Source: Rhodoligotrophos sp. CJ14
GTDB lineage: Bacteria > Pseudomonadota > Alphaproteobacteria > Rhizobiales > Im1
NCBI RefSeq assembly: GCF_038811545.1
Contig: NZ_CP133319.1
Location: forward strand, 806,001-870,000
DNA length: 64,000 nucleotides
Direction: 5' to 3'
Below, one piece after another: positions 25,941 to 36,426 of the stretch (positions are counted from its first letter, which is position 1; the number at the start of each line of letters is the position of its first letter). The translations under genes were made by a program, and so were the position numbers. Below the pieces are notes generated by a model, which was not told where the DNA came from, did not search any database, and was given only the letters and a program-made list of their open reading frames with translations.

Positions 25941-26420
25941 ATGCATCTCCGTCTTCTCGTGGTCCTCGCGGCTCTGCCGCTGGCCGGCTGCTTCTTGATG
26001 GGACCTCAGCTCGACATTTATGTGGGCGGCCCATTGAGCCGAGCAGTCGCCGATTTCGGTCCCCCACAGCAGAATTATAGGATTAGCGGCTCTGTCAGCG
26101 CCTTCGTATGGCATGAAAGGGAAGACTGGGTCGAGCCCGCGCGCAGCGAGGCCGAGACCCGCATCGATGAGGAGGAAGGCACCGAGCACACCACCTATAA
26201 GCACACGCCTCCGACCTATCGCTCATCCCGTTGCCGCAAAGTCCTCTTGGCTGAACGGGTCGTCCCACGGCCTCGTCATTTCAACGACTGGCGCGTGGTG
26301 GGCTTCCAGCCCGAAAAGTGCCAGCGCTCCGCCCAGCCGGCGGCAGCCCCGTTTCCCTACGGCAATGGCTATGGCTACGGTGGTTATGGCTATGGGCGAA
26401 TGTCCTATCCAGGCTGGTGA
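25941..26420 (+). CDS. putative lipoprotein
   Basis: A 159-residue protein with a lipoprotein signal peptide: hydrophobic stretch LRLLVVLAALP and lipobox LAGC with Cys17. The ATG at 25941 gives a signal of normal length. The mature part begins with a short conserved-looking segment (DIYVGGPLSRAVADFGPP) that resembles small Gram-negative lipoproteins with a repeated 'phase of the gene' type motif, then charged linker, and ends in a Gly/Tyr-rich tail (GNGYGYGGYGYG). No function is known to me. It is divergent from agmatinase and convergent with potA. Confidence 0.75.
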   Translation: MHLRLLVVLAALPLAGCFLMGPQLDIYVGGPLSRAVADFGPPQQNYRISGSVSAFVWHEREDWVEPARSEAETRIDEEEGTEHTTYKHTPPTYRSSRCRKVLLAERVVPRPRHFNDWRVVGFQPEKCQRSAQPAAAPFPYGNGYGYGGYGYGRMSYPGW

Positions 26421-26458
26421 GCAGGGGTGGCGAGCAAGCTCCTTGGCCAGGCCTGAAT

Positions 26459-27541
26459 TCACGACTGAAGGATGAGCGAGTCCTCTGGCCGCCAGGAAAT
26501 CCAGACCCCCTCGCCCACCCTCAGGCTGGCCTCAGCCAGACGCGCCTCGTTGCGGATATCTGCGGTGATCTCGAGCCCGCTCGGCAAGGTGACGAACACA
26601 TGACTGAAATCGCCGAAATAGGCGATGTCGCGCACGGTACCGTTGAGCGCGATGGCGCGGCCCACCGGCTCGTTCCGGGAGAGCACGAGCTTTTCGGGTC
26701 GCACCATCACCGCGACCTCCCGGGCCGTAACGCCCGTCTGGGGCACGCGGATCTCTCCCAACTTGTCGATGGCAACCGTCACCCCCGCTGCATCCTGCGC
26801 GGCAACCTTGCCCTCGAACAGATTGACCTGCCCGATGAAATCGGCAACGAACCGCGAGGCGGGGTTCTCATAGAGCTCGGCCGGGGTGGCGACTTGCGCC
26901 ACCTTTCCCGCCTCCATCACGGCGATGCGATTGGCCATGGACAGCGCTTCATCCTGGTCATGGGTGACGATGATGAAGGTGATGCCCACCGAATGCTGCA
27001 GCCGGGTGAGCTCGAGACGCATCTGGTCGCGCAGCTTGGCATCGAGCGCCGATAACGGCTCATCCAGCAGCAGAACCTTCGGGCGTTTGATGAGCGCCCG
27101 GGCGAGCGCCACCCGCTGCCGTTGTCCGCCCGAGAGCTGGTCGGGCTTGCGCTGGGCAAGCGCCCCGAGCTGCGCCATGGCGAGCGCCTCCTCGACCCGC
27201 GGCCCGATCTCCGCCTTGGGCACCCCCGTCACTTTGAGGCCATAGGCGACATTTTCCGCGACCGTCATATGCGGGAACACCGCATAGGACTGGAACACCA
27301 TGTTCACCGGCCGCTTATTCGGCGGCACCTGCGCCACGTCCTGGCCATCGAGCAATATCTCGCCCGATGTGGGCATTTCGAGCCCTGCGATCATCCGCAG
27401 GAGCGTGGTTTTCCCGCAACCAGACGGGCCCAGCAGCGCAAAGAACTCGTTCGGCCTGATGTCCAGGCTCACATTGTCGACGGCGATCACTCCGGGAAAG
27501 GCTTTGGTCAGGTTACGAATGGAGATGATGGCATCGGACAC
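26459..27541 (-). CDS. potG: putrescine/spermidine ABC transporter ATP-binding protein
   Basis: A 360-residue ATPase of the PotA/PotG group. Walker A is GPSGCGKTT, the signature is [15 protein letters not shown], Walker B is [12 protein letters not shown] and the H-loop is VTHDQDEA; a TOBE domain fills the C-terminal third. I chose the GTG at 27541 ([15 protein letters not shown]), 17 bases after the permease stop, because the frame further upstream lies inside the permease gene and has no ATPase similarity. It is the last gene of a binding protein-permease-permease-ATPase operon. Confidence 0.92.
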   Translation of the reverse strand: MSDAIISIRNLTKAFPGVIAVDNVSLDIRPNEFFALLGPSGCGKTTLLRMIAGLEMPTSGEILLDGQDVAQVPPNKRPVNMVFQSYAVFPHMTVAENVAYGLKVTGVPKAEIGPRVEEALAMAQLGALAQRKPDQLSGGQRQRVALARALIKRPKVLLLDEPLSALDAKLRDQMRLELTRLQHSVGITFIIVTHDQDEALSMANRIAVMEAGKVAQVATPAELYENPASRFVADFIGQVNLFEGKVAAQDAAGVTVAIDKLGEIRVPQTGVTAREVAVMVRPEKLVLSRNEPVGRAIALNGTVRDIAYFGDFSHVFVTLPSGLEITADIRNEARLAEASLRVGEGVWISWRPEDSLILQS

Positions 27542-27557
27542 TGATGTGAGGCTCCGG

Positions 27558-28451
27558 CTATTGGGCTGCCGCGCTGGGCGACTGCAGCCGCACCGCGATG
27601 ATGGTGGCAATGACGGTGATGAGGATGAGCACGGTTGATGCGGCATTGACCTCCGGCGTCACCGAGAACCGCACCATGGAGTAGATCTTCACCGGGAAGG
27701 TGATGGCATTGGGCCCCGAGGTGAAGAAGGTGATCACGAAATCATCGAGCGACAGGGTGAAGGCAAGAAGCGCGCCCGCAACCAGCCCCGGCTTGAGAAA
27801 GGGCACAATCACGTAGCGGAAGGTCTGCCATTCATTGCCGCCGAGATCGCGCGAGGCCTCCTCGAGCTCCCGGTTGAAACCCGCAAGCCTTGCCCGCACC
27901 ACGATCGCCACGAACGGGAAGCAGAACGCGATATGCGCGATCATGATGGCGGAGAGGTTGAGCGGCCAGGGCCCACCGCTCGGCCAGCCAATGCCGCCGA
28001 AAAAGGTGAGCATGGCAACCCCCATGCAGATCTCCGGCACGACGATAGGGAGCGCCATGAAGCCTTCATAGGCCGGCTTGAAGGGAAATCTGAACCGCCA
28101 CAGCATGAGCGCGATCATCGCGCCGATGATGGTGGACACAATGGTCGCCACCACCGCGATGGTGAGCGAATTGATGAAGGCCTCGAACAGCGAGGCGTTG
28201 TTCCACGCGCGGATATAATAGTCCGTCGTGAACCCCTGCCATACGACGTTGCGGCGCGAATTGTTGAAGGAAAACACCATCAGCGACAGGATGGGCATAT
28301 AGAGCAGCGCGAGCGTCACCCCGAAAACGGCCCACAGCCAGCGTCGCCGGTGGAACTCGAGCGGCCCCACCCGGCTCTTTGCTGGCGCCAATTGCGGCGC
28401 CTTGGCACCCGCCGCGGAGACGTTCCTATTGTCCATTGTCGCTTGCGCCAT
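27558..28451 (-). CDS. potI: putrescine/spermidine ABC transporter permease (PotI/PotC-like)
   Basis: A 297-residue inner-membrane permease with six predicted membrane segments and a basic N-terminal extension of about 35 residues. The EAA loop that docks on the ATPase reads [21 protein letters not shown] near residue 205. The [18 protein letters not shown] segment after the first membrane helix is typical of PotC/PotI proteins. It follows the other permease gene by 11 bases in the transport operon. Confidence 0.92.
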   Translation of the reverse strand: MAQATMDNRNVSAAGAKAPQLAPAKSRVGPLEFHRRRWLWAVFGVTLALLYMPILSLMVFSFNNSRRNVVWQGFTTDYYIRAWNNASLFEAFINSLTIAVVATIVSTIIGAMIALMLWRFRFPFKPAYEGFMALPIVVPEICMGVAMLTFFGGIGWPSGGPWPLNLSAIMIAHIAFCFPFVAIVVRARLAGFNRELEEASRDLGGNEWQTFRYVIVPFLKPGLVAGALLAFTLSLDDFVITFFTSGPNAITFPVKIYSMVRFSVTPEVNAASTVLILITVIATIIAVRLQSPSAAAQ

Positions 28452-28462
28452 CCGGCCGCCCC

Positions 28463-29380
28463 CTAATACCCAGTGCGGGGCTGACGCCCGGCCAGAAGCG
28501 AGCGGATCGCGAGCGCAGCAAAGGTCACATACATCAACAGGAACGACAGGGCGCTGCCGAACGGCCAGTCATTGGCTTCCTTGAACTGCCGCGTGATGAC
28601 ATTGCCGATCATCTGCGCATTCGTGCCCCCGAGCAGATCCGGGATGAGGAAGGCGCCGAGGCAGGGAATGAACACGAGGATGATGCCGGAAATCACCCCA
28701 GGCATGGTGAGCGGCAGCGTCACCGAGAAGAAGGTGCGCACCTGGCTCGCCCCAAGATCGAGGCTAGCCTCGAGATAGGACTTATCAAGCCGCTCGATCG
28801 TGGCATAGAGCGGCAACACCATGAACGGCAGGAAGACATAGACGAGGCCCACCATCAGCGCGAAGCTGTTGTACAGCATGGGCAGAGGCACGAAGCGCTC
28901 GCCCAGCAGATGATAATCTCCAAGGCCCACCAGCATCAGCAGTGAATTGCCGAGCTCCCACAGCCATTCGAGAATGGCATTCACATAGCCGTTGCGGCGG
29001 AAGACCGCGATCAGCGCATAGGTCCGGATCAACATGTTGATCCAGAATGGCAGGATCATCGCGAGCAGCAGCAGCGTCTTCATGCGCGGCGGCATGAATG
29101 CGATGAGAAAGGCGATGGGATAGGCGAGCAGCAGGCACAGCGCCGTGGCAATGGCGCTGATCCAGACCGATTTCCAGATGATCTCGAGATAGATCGGCTC
29201 GAGCGCCCGCTGATAATTGGCGAGTGTCCAGGTGATGGCGATATCGAGGATGGAGGTCTTCTCGCCGAAGCTTAAGATCCACACCATCCCCAACGGGATC
29301 AGGAAGAAGGCGACGAGCCAGAATGTCCCCGGCAGTGCGAGCACCGCAAAAACGAGCGGATTACGCCTCCAGCTTTCCAC
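28463..29380 (-). CDS. potH: putrescine/spermidine ABC transporter permease (PotH/PotB-like)
   Basis: A 305-residue permease with six membrane segments. The conserved PotB/PotH features are WINMLIRTYA in the middle and the EAA loop YLEASLDLGASQVRTFFSVTLP, followed by FIPCLGAFLIPDLLGG. It pairs with the downstream permease to form the membrane channel. The gap to the binding-protein gene upstream is 123 bases and contains a hairpin, a common arrangement for making more binding protein than permease. Confidence 0.92.
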   Translation of the reverse strand: MESWRRNPLVFAVLALPGTFWLVAFFLIPLGMVWILSFGEKTSILDIAITWTLANYQRALEPIYLEIIWKSVWISAIATALCLLLAYPIAFLIAFMPPRMKTLLLLAMILPFWINMLIRTYALIAVFRRNGYVNAILEWLWELGNSLLMLVGLGDYHLLGERFVPLPMLYNSFALMVGLVYVFLPFMVLPLYATIERLDKSYLEASLDLGASQVRTFFSVTLPLTMPGVISGIILVFIPCLGAFLIPDLLGGTNAQMIGNVITRQFKEANDWPFGSALSFLLMYVTFAALAIRSLLAGRQPRTGY

Positions 29381-29473
29381 GCGATCGCGCCCCCTTCAGC
29401 CCTATCTCATCTGCCCGATGGCGAGCCGCCCTCAGCGCCCTCAAATTCAGGCGTGGCGCGGCCATTCACGCGA

Positions 29474-29495
29474 CATGCTCCCCCTTTTGAGCATG
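29474..29495 (-). promoter_or_regulatory. hairpin between binding-protein and permease genes
   Basis: CATGCTC and GAGCATG pair perfectly around an eight-base loop, directly after the binding-protein stop in the direction of transcription. No T-run follows. Its position suggests partial termination or mRNA stabilisation of the binding-protein message. Confidence 0.45.
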
Positions 29496-29503
29496 CACCG
29501 CAA

Positions 29504-30583
29504 TCACGCGGCGTTGATGCGCGTCCAAGCCTCGTCGTAAAGCCGCGTGACCTCCTCGCCCTGATAGAGCCCGGCCTCATATTTGTCCAATGCCTTCTCG
29601 GGCGGGAAGATGACGGGGTTCTTCGTATAGCTGTCCGGCATCAGCTTCAGAGCCGCCGCATTGGGTGTGGCGAACTGGATGGTCTTTGCGATCTCCGCAT
29701 TGACCTTGGGCTCGTTGATGAAGTTGAGGAACTTGTGCGCATTCTCGGGATGCGGAGCACCCACTGGAATGGCCAGGCAGTCCTGCCATAGAAGCCCGCC
29801 CTCCTTGGGTGCGGCATAGTTCAGCTCATCATCCTCAGCCATCACCTGCAGGATATCGCCATTCCATTCCTGCGCGAGCACGACTTCGCCGGATGCGAGG
29901 AGATCTTGGCCGTTATCATCGGCGAAGACCTTGATCCTGGGCTTCTGAGCGATGATCAGCTCCTCCGCCTGCTTGATCTGTGCGGGATCCTTGGTGTTGA
30001 GCGAATAGCCTAGATATTTCAGAGCCGCCTGGATGACGTTCTGCGCGTCGCCCAGCAGCGACATCCGGCCGGCATAGGTGTCCGAATCATAGAGCCACTT
30101 CCAACTGTCGGGCGCCTCCTCGACCTCGCTCTTGTTATAGCCGATGCCGATCGTACCCCACATATAGGGCAGCGAATATTTCCGGCCGGGATCGAAGGTT
30201 GCATCCTGGAAGCGCTTTTCGATATTGGCGAAGTTCGGGATCTTGTCATGATCGAGCTGCATCAGCATGTTCGCCGCGATCATGCGCTCCACATAATCAT
30301 TGGTGGGCACAATGACGTCATAGCCGGGATTGCCGCCGCGCAGCTTGGCGAAGAGCTCGTCATTATCCGCAAACAGGTCCATCTTGACCGAGATGCCGGT
30401 CGCATCCTTGAACTCCGATAGAGTATCCGGGCCGATATAGGTGTCCCAGTTATAGAAGGTCAGCGCCTTCTCCTCTTCGGAGAACACATCGCGGCTGGCG
30501 AAGGTGAGCCCCATCGCGAACACGGCGCTGCCGGCAAGGAACGACCGGCGGCTGGGATGGAGGCGTGGCTTCCTGCGGATCAT
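29504..30583 (-). CDS. potF: putrescine/spermidine ABC transporter substrate-binding protein
   Basis: A 359-residue periplasmic binding protein of the PotD/PotF group. The N-terminus has a twin-arginine-like signal (SRRSFLAG followed by a hydrophobic stretch and Ala cleavage region), so Tat export is possible. Mature-region hallmarks are LTFYNWDTYIGPDTL, YDVIVPTNDYVERM and YMWGTIGIGYN. Whether it prefers putrescine or spermidine cannot be settled by eye. It is the first gene of the transport operon; an inverted repeat lies 51-87 bases upstream of its start. Confidence 0.92.
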   Translation of the reverse strand: MIRRKPRLHPSRRSFLAGSAVFAMGLTFASRDVFSEEEKALTFYNWDTYIGPDTLSEFKDATGISVKMDLFADNDELFAKLRGGNPGYDVIVPTNDYVERMIAANMLMQLDHDKIPNFANIEKRFQDATFDPGRKYSLPYMWGTIGIGYNKSEVEEAPDSWKWLYDSDTYAGRMSLLGDAQNVIQAALKYLGYSLNTKDPAQIKQAEELIIAQKPRIKVFADDNGQDLLASGEVVLAQEWNGDILQVMAEDDELNYAAPKEGGLLWQDCLAIPVGAPHPENAHKFLNFINEPKVNAEIAKTIQFATPNAAALKLMPDSYTKNPVIFPPEKALDKYEAGLYQGEEVTRLYDEAWTRINAA

Positions 30584-30633
30584 GCTGAGAGCTCCCGGTT
30601 GGGCTGGCTAGGACACCCTGAATGGGTTTTGGG

Positions 30634-30670
30634 ACAGTATTGAATCATGCCATGCGCGCTTCAATACTGT
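30634..30670. promoter_or_regulatory. perfect 11-bp inverted repeat upstream of potF
   Basis: ACAGTATTGAA and TTCAATACTGT are exact reverse complements separated by 15 bases, in a locally AT-rich stretch between the aminotransferase stop and the potF start. Arm length, spacing and position suit the operator of a dimeric regulator. It could also act as a hairpin terminator for the aminotransferase, but no T-run follows. Confidence 0.5.
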
Positions 30671-30698
30671 TATCGCCGTTTCATCCCTTAGTAGGAGT

Positions 30699-32084
30699 TT
30701 ATTCGATCTCGCTCTTCACATCTTGGTAAGTGAGATCGAAGGCATGCCGTGCCGCAGCGACCAGATCATCGATCTGCTGCTCGGTGATGACGAAGGGCGG
30801 CGCCACCACCATCGTATCGAAGCAGGATCGCATGATGAGGCCGCCATTGAAGCAGTGATCGCGGCAGATGAGGCCAACCCGCCCCAGCTTGTCGAAGCGT
30901 GCCCGCGTCTTCTTGTTTCTGGTGAGCTCGCAGGCCCCGATGAGCCCCACTGACCGCACTTCCCCGATGATCGGGTGATCGGCGAGGGTCATGAGCTTCT
31001 CATGGAAATAGGGCGCGAGTCTGCGGACGCGGTCGACGAGCCCCTCCTCCTCGAGGATCCGGATATTCTCCAGCGCGACGGCGCAGGCCGCCGGATGGCC
31101 GGAATAGGTATAGCCATGCAGGAATTCCCCGCCATGCTCGTAGAGATAGTTCGCAACCTCATCGCACACCGCGACCGCCCCGATCGGCAGGTAGCCCGAT
31201 GACAGCCCCTTGGCCATCGGCACGATATCGGCCTCGATGCCGAACGTGTCCAAGCCGAACCACTCGCCCGTGCGCCCGAAGCCGCAGATCACCTCATCCG
31301 AGATGAGCAATACGTCGTATGTCTTGCAGATCCGGTTGATCTCGGGCCAATAGGTCCGCGGCGGAATGATGACCCCGCCTGCCCCCTGAATGGGCTCTCC
31401 GATAAAGGCGGCCACATTGTCGGGCCCAAGCTCCAGGATCTTGTCTTCCACCGCCTTGGCGGCTTTGAGTCCGAACTCATCCGGTGAGAGATCGCCGCCG
31501 AGGTCAAACCAATGCGGCTGCAGCACGTGGTGTATGCCGGCCAGAGGAAGATCACCTTGCGCATGCATGCCCGCCATGCCGCCGAGGCTGGCCGAGGCCA
31601 TGGTCGAGCCGTGATACGCGTTGTGGCGCGCGATGAACGCCTTCTTCTGCGGCTTGCCCCGAACATTGTTATAGTGCCGGACGAGGCGGAAGATCGTGTC
31701 ATTCGCCTCCGACCCCGAATTCACGAAGAACACCTTGTTGAAGCGCTCCGGCAAAAGGCGCGCGACCTTTGTGGCAAGCTCGATTGCCGGCACATGCGAT
31801 GTCTTGAAGAACGTGTTGTAATAGGGCAGCTCCAGCATCTGCCGATAGGCGGCTTCGGCAAGCTCCTTGCGGCCATAGCCGATATTCACGCACCACAGGC
31901 CCGACATGCCATCGAGCATGCGCCGCCCGGCACTGTCCCAAAGATAAACGCCATCCGCATGGGTGATGATGCGCGTGCCGCCCTCACCATCGAGCGACTT
32001 GTGATCAGTGAAGGGGTGTAAGTGATGGGAGCGGTCGAGGGCGCGGAGCTCATCCGCATTGAAATTGATGGGCTGACGGTTCAT
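30699..32084 (-). CDS. class III aminotransferase, probable putrescine/polyamine:pyruvate transaminase
   Basis: A 461-residue PLP enzyme of fold type I, class III. The cofactor Lys is Lys292 in PMAKGLSSGYLP; VNSGSEANDT, HNAYHGST and LISDEVICGFGRTG are the usual PLP-site segments. The pattern resembles omega-amino acid or putrescine:pyruvate transaminases, and its location just upstream of the polyamine importer supports a polyamine substrate. The ATG at 32084 has AGGAG eight bases upstream. Beta-alanine:pyruvate transaminase is an alternative. Confidence 0.88.
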   Translation of the reverse strand: MNRQPINFNADELRALDRSHHLHPFTDHKSLDGEGGTRIITHADGVYLWDSAGRRMLDGMSGLWCVNIGYGRKELAEAAYRQMLELPYYNTFFKTSHVPAIELATKVARLLPERFNKVFFVNSGSEANDTIFRLVRHYNNVRGKPQKKAFIARHNAYHGSTMASASLGGMAGMHAQGDLPLAGIHHVLQPHWFDLGGDLSPDEFGLKAAKAVEDKILELGPDNVAAFIGEPIQGAGGVIIPPRTYWPEINRICKTYDVLLISDEVICGFGRTGEWFGLDTFGIEADIVPMAKGLSSGYLPIGAVAVCDEVANYLYEHGGEFLHGYTYSGHPAACAVALENIRILEEEGLVDRVRRLAPYFHEKLMTLADHPIIGEVRSVGLIGACELTRNKKTRARFDKLGRVGLICRDHCFNGGLIMRSCFDTMVVAPPFVITEQQIDDLVAAARHAFDLTYQDVKSEIE

Positions 32085-32383
32085 GTCTTCGTCTCCTGCT
32101 CTTCCGGATTTCCGCACAATTGCGGCACATGTGGTTTCGGCAAGGCTAAGGAGACCTAAGGATTGTACCCCATGCGCGCGCACAGGATCAGAAGCTCGTC
32201 ATGCGCTGTTCGCGAGCTTAATATTAAGGCAGGGTCCTGTCGCGCAAAGTCGGTCACGCATGTCCACGTCGTTATTGGCCTGCGCCCAGTTTTGACGATG
32301 CCCGCCATAACCGTCAAGCCGAGGCCTTGGGTCGGCAACTCGCCCCTTGAGCTTGCAGCCCAAATCAGCGAAAGAGCCCGGCC

Positions 32384-33253
32384 ATGAATGCAACGACTGA
32401 ACATCAGACCGCCCTCATCGAGACCCCTTCCGGCAAGGGAGCGGCAGATGAGAACTTCCCCGTGGGCTCCTGGCTGCTGCCGGCGAGGCTTCGGCCGCAT
32501 GTGGCATGCTATTATGCCTTTGCCCGTGCGATCGATGATATCGCCGATGATCCGCAGCTTTCCTCCGCCGCAAAGGTCGAGCGGCTCGATCTCTTTGCGC
32601 GCGCCTTGCGTGACCCCGTGCTGGCCGAGCGGCCGGGATTGGAGAAGGCGAAGGCCGCGGCCGCAATGCTCAGGCAGACGGGCATCGACGATCGCCACTG
32701 CCTGGATCTGATTTCCGCCTTCAAGCAGGACGCGGTGAAGAACCGGTACCGGAACTGGGACGAGCTCATCGATTATTGTGATCGTTCGGCATCCCCCGTC
32801 GGCCGCTTCCTTCTAGACCTGCATGGGGAGGATCGCTCGGGCTATGTGTCCTCCGACGCGCTCTGCAATGCCTTGCAGGTGATCAATCATTTGCAGGATT
32901 GCGGCAAGGACCGCGCCAATCTGGACCGGGTCTATCTTCCCATCGAATGGCTCGATGATGAAGGCGTGAGCGTCGCGGCATTAGACCGCCCACGGACAAG
33001 TCCCGGCCTGCGCCGGGTCTTGGATCGCTGCCTTGAGGGCACGAGCGCACTTCTGCGCGAAGCCGACCGTCTGCCCGGCCGCTTGCGGGATCGCCGCCTG
33101 GCCATGGAATCGGCGGTGATCGTGAAGATCGCTTGGAAGCTGGTGCATGAGCTTGGCCATCGCGATCCCTTGGCCGAACGTGTGGTCTTGACCAAGCCAC
33201 AATTCGTCATTTGTGGCCTTTCCGGCGTGCGTACCGCCTGGCTTGCCCGCTAA
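32384..33253 (+). CDS. hpnC: squalene synthase HpnC
   Basis: A 289-residue trans-isoprenyl diphosphate synthase-like protein. The first Asp-rich motif is RAIDDIADD near residue 49 and the second region is NHLQDCGKDRANLDRVYLP. In the three-protein bacterial route HpnC and HpnD convert farnesyl diphosphate via presqualene diphosphate to hydroxysqualene. It is the first gene of the hopanoid run, preceded by a 299-base region shared with the divergent aminotransferase, which presumably holds the promoter. The next gene, dxs, begins 264 bases later. Confidence 0.93.
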   Translation: MNATTEHQTALIETPSGKGAADENFPVGSWLLPARLRPHVACYYAFARAIDDIADDPQLSSAAKVERLDLFARALRDPVLAERPGLEKAKAAAAMLRQTGIDDRHCLDLISAFKQDAVKNRYRNWDELIDYCDRSASPVGRFLLDLHGEDRSGYVSSDALCNALQVINHLQDCGKDRANLDRVYLPIEWLDDEGVSVAALDRPRTSPGLRRVLDRCLEGTSALLREADRLPGRLRDRRLAMESAVIVKIAWKLVHELGHRDPLAERVVLTKPQFVICGLSGVRTAWLAR

Positions 33254-33517
33254 TTCCACGAGATCGCAACTATGGCAAACAAATCACAGTTCTACGTCGT
33301 GGAAACTATAAATCAAGCAATTGTGCGGGTTTCCGGGAAAGAGATTTGCCTGGAAGCCCGCGGATGTTAAAGTCATTCTCAGGAGCGTGCCTTGGACACG
33401 GGGTGGCAGAGCCGAAAGTGCCGCGACGAAACAAGGTTCGGGACGGCTGAAAGCACTGCTGGAGCGAGGACTGGGGCATCCGCTTCGACGGGGATGCGCT
33501 GAGCAATTCGAGGAAAA

Positions 33518-35437
33518 ATGGTTGTTACACCGCTTCTAGATACGGTCGCGTGCCCGGCCGATCTGCGCAAACTCGACAAGCGTCAGTTACGTCAACTCGC
33601 AGATGAGCTGCGTGCGGAAACGATTGACGCCGCGGCCGTGACGGGGGGTCACTTTGGCGCCGGGCTTGGCGTGGTCGAGCTGACGGTTGCTCTCCATTAC
33701 GTGTTCAACACACCGGACGATCGCCTCATCTGGGATGTCAGCCACCAGGCCTATCCTCACAAGATTCTGACCAGTCGGCGGGACGGCATTCGCAGCATTC
33801 GCCAGCGCAATGGGCTGCACGGCTTCACCAAACGCACCGAAAGCGAATATGATCCCTTTGGCGCGGCCCATAGCTCGACCTCGATTTCCGCAGGTCTCGG
33901 CATGGCGGTGGCCCGCGACTTCGCGGGACGCGACAACAATGTGATCGCGGTGATCGGCGATGGCGCCATGAGCGCCGGCATGGCCTATGAGGCCATGAAC
34001 AATGCCGGGGCTCTGGATTCAAGGCTGATCGTCGTCCTCAATGACAATGGCATGTCGATCGCCCCCGCGGTTGGCGCGCTCACCAACTATCTCTCCTGGC
34101 TGATTTCCTCGCGCCCCTTCCTGTCCCTGCGCGATATCGGCAAGCAGCTTGCCAGCCGCTTCCCCAAGAGCTTTCAGAAGGCTGCGGCGCGTGCGGATGA
34201 ATATGCGCGCGGCATGCTCTTTGGCGGCACGCTCTTTGAGGAGCTCGGCTTCTATTATGTCGGCCCAGTGGATGGGCACGACATGGACACGCTCGTGCCC
34301 ATTCTGCAGAATGTGCGCGATGCCGACACGCTCGGCCCCGTTCTCCTGCATGTGGTGACCGAGAAGGGCAAGGGCCATCCCTTCGCCAAGCCGAGCCCCG
34401 AGAAATATCACGCGGTCGGCAAGTTCGATCCCGTCACCTTCGAACCGAAGACGGTCGTCTCCAACCATCCGACCTATACGGAGGTTTTTGCCGATGCGCT
34501 CGTAAAGGAGGCCGAGAAGGACGAGCGGATCGTGGCGATCACCGCCGCCATGCCGGGTGGCACGGGGCTCGACAAATTTGCCGAGCACTTCCCCAAACGG
34601 TGTTTTGATGTCGGCATTGCCGAACAGCATGCGGTGACCTTCGCCGGCGGACTTGCCGTGGAAGGCATGAAGCCTTTCACCGCGATCTACTCGACCTTCC
34701 TGCAGCGCGCCTTCGACCAGGTCGTGCATGACATAGCTCTCCAGCGTCTGCCGGTCCGTTTCGCCATCGACCGCGCGGGCCTTGTGGGCCAGGACGGCCC
34801 CACCCATGCCGGCAGCTATGACATCACCTACCTGGCCTGCCTGCCGGATTTCGTGGTGATGGCCGCTGCAGACGAGGCTGACCTTGTCCACATGGTGGCG
34901 ACCGCCGCCGCGATCGATGACCGCCCCTGCTCCTTCCGCTATCCACGGGGCGAAGGCGTTGGCGTCGAGCTGCCGCAGGACGGCACGCCCCTGCCGATTG
35001 GCAAGGGCCGCATCGTCGAGGAAGGCACCAAGGTCGCGCTCCTCTCCTTTGGTGGCAGGCTCGCGGAATGCCGGAAGGCGGCAGCGGAGCTTAAGGCGCT
35101 TGGTCTCTCCACCACCGTTGCGGATGCGCGCTTCGCCAAGCCCTTGGACGAGGATCTTATCCGCCAGCTCGTGCTCAACCACGAAGTGCTGATCACCATC
35201 GAGGAAGGCTCGATTGGCGGCTTTGGCTCGCATGTGCTGCACTTCCTTGCAACGAACAACCTTCTCGATCGCGGCGCCAGAATCCGCCCGATGTGCCTGC
35301 CCGACCGGTTCATCCTGCATGGCTCCATGACCGAGCAATATGACGATGCCGGGCTGCAGGCTCAGCACATCGTCGCCGAGGTCTTCAAGGCGATCGGTCA
35401 AGAGCATAAGGTCCTCGAACTCAAGGCTAAGGCCTGA
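33518..35437 (+). CDS. dxs: 1-deoxy-D-xylulose-5-phosphate synthase
   Basis: A 639-residue ThDP enzyme making deoxyxylulose 5-phosphate from pyruvate and glyceraldehyde 3-phosphate, the first step of the MEP isoprenoid pathway. Motifs include [13 protein letters not shown] near the N-terminus, the ThDP/Mg motif [17 protein letters not shown], and the transketolase-like C-terminal [20 protein letters not shown] precedes the ATG at 33518. It sits between hpnC and hpnD, and 19 bases separate its stop from the hpnD start, so it is co-expressed with the squalene genes. Its N-terminus is a little shorter than in the usual housekeeping Dxs, in keeping with an accessory copy. Confidence 0.95.
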   Translation: MVVTPLLDTVACPADLRKLDKRQLRQLADELRAETIDAAAVTGGHFGAGLGVVELTVALHYVFNTPDDRLIWDVSHQAYPHKILTSRRDGIRSIRQRNGLHGFTKRTESEYDPFGAAHSSTSISAGLGMAVARDFAGRDNNVIAVIGDGAMSAGMAYEAMNNAGALDSRLIVVLNDNGMSIAPAVGALTNYLSWLISSRPFLSLRDIGKQLASRFPKSFQKAAARADEYARGMLFGGTLFEELGFYYVGPVDGHDMDTLVPILQNVRDADTLGPVLLHVVTEKGKGHPFAKPSPEKYHAVGKFDPVTFEPKTVVSNHPTYTEVFADALVKEAEKDERIVAITAAMPGGTGLDKFAEHFPKRCFDVGIAEQHAVTFAGGLAVEGMKPFTAIYSTFLQRAFDQVVHDIALQRLPVRFAIDRAGLVGQDGPTHAGSYDITYLACLPDFVVMAAADEADLVHMVATAAAIDDRPCSFRYPRGEGVGVELPQDGTPLPIGKGRIVEEGTKVALLSFGGRLAECRKAAAELKALGLSTTVADARFAKPLDEDLIRQLVLNHEVLITIEEGSIGGFGSHVLHFLATNNLLDRGARIRPMCLPDRFILHGSMTEQYDDAGLQAQHIVAEVFKAIGQEHKVLELKAKA

Positions 35438-35456
35438 ACGGCCGGCCAGTTTCGAT

Positions 35457-36374
35457 ATGGTTGCTGCAGGTCCTATTTCTGGCCAAACGAACGGCCGAGG
35501 CGCGGTGGAGTTTTCGGGCCCTCCCGATCTGGACCACGCCGAGGTTGAGGCTGTGGTGCGCAATGCCTCGTCTTCGTTCTTTTGGGCCATGCGGATTTTG
35601 CCCCGCCACAAGCGCTCGGCGATCTTTGCCGTCTACGCTTTCTGTCGGAATGTGGACGACATTGCCGACGAGGAGGCACCACTTGCTCAGAAGCAGGCGG
35701 GCCTTGATGAATGGCGGCGGGAGATCGATGCGCTCTATGGCGAAGGCGAGGTGCGCTCTCCCCTGGCCCGGGCGCTCGCCGGCCCGATCCGCGACTATGA
35801 CCTCATGAAGGCGGATTTCGAGGCGGTGATCGATGGCATGGCCATGGACGCGGGCGAGCCGATCTTCGCGCCGAGTGTCGCCGAACTCGACCTCTATTGT
35901 GACCGGGTCGCCTGCGCGGTCGGCAGGCTGTGCGTTCATATCTTCGGCGAGCCCAATTCGCGCGGCCGCGCGGTTGCAGACGCGCTTGGGCGCGCCCTGC
36001 AGCTCACCAACATTCTGCGCGATGTCCATGAGGATGCCGAGCGGGGACGGCTCTATTTGCCGCGCGACCTGCTCGATCACCATGGCATCCGGGTCACGAC
36101 CGCAGAGGCAGTCACGCGCCATCCCGCCTATCCCGCCTTATGGCGCGATCTGGCGCGGCGAGCCGAGGATGCATTCTCGCGGGCGCGCCAGGCGCTGCAG
36201 CGATGCGACCGCCGCAAGATGCGGCCTGCGCGGATCATGATGGAAGTCTACCATCGCGATCTGACCCGCATGGTGGCCTTGCCCGATAGCGACCTTGCCG
36301 ACCCGCTCGTCTCGAAGCGTTTGGTGGGCAAAGGTGAGCGACTGCTGATCGCCTTACGCTACGCATTGCTTTAG
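35457..36374 (+). CDS. hpnD: presqualene diphosphate synthase HpnD
   Basis: A 305-residue squalene/phytoene synthase family protein. The Asp-rich motifs are FCRNVDDIADEE and QLTNILRDVHEDAERGRLYLP, and the DLYCDRVACAVGRL segment is typical of HpnD. It makes presqualene diphosphate from two farnesyl diphosphates. The ATG at 35457, after the dxs stop, is used; an earlier in-frame ATG lies inside dxs. A phytoene synthase role is the main alternative but the flanking hpn genes argue against it. Confidence 0.93.
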   Translation: MVAAGPISGQTNGRGAVEFSGPPDLDHAEVEAVVRNASSSFFWAMRILPRHKRSAIFAVYAFCRNVDDIADEEAPLAQKQAGLDEWRREIDALYGEGEVRSPLARALAGPIRDYDLMKADFEAVIDGMAMDAGEPIFAPSVAELDLYCDRVACAVGRLCVHIFGEPNSRGRAVADALGRALQLTNILRDVHEDAERGRLYLPRDLLDHHGIRVTTAEAVTRHPAYPALWRDLARRAEDAFSRARQALQRCDRRKMRPARIMMEVYHRDLTRMVALPDSDLADPLVSKRLVGKGERLLIALRYALL

Positions 36375-36426
36375 AACACGCCAGGGGGATCTCGCCGGTA
36401 GGGATGGCTCGCGCCAAATCCGATTA

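Noticed and set aside
34019-35611. 530-residue minus-strand open frame
   Set aside because: Antisense to dxs, which is fully supported by motifs.
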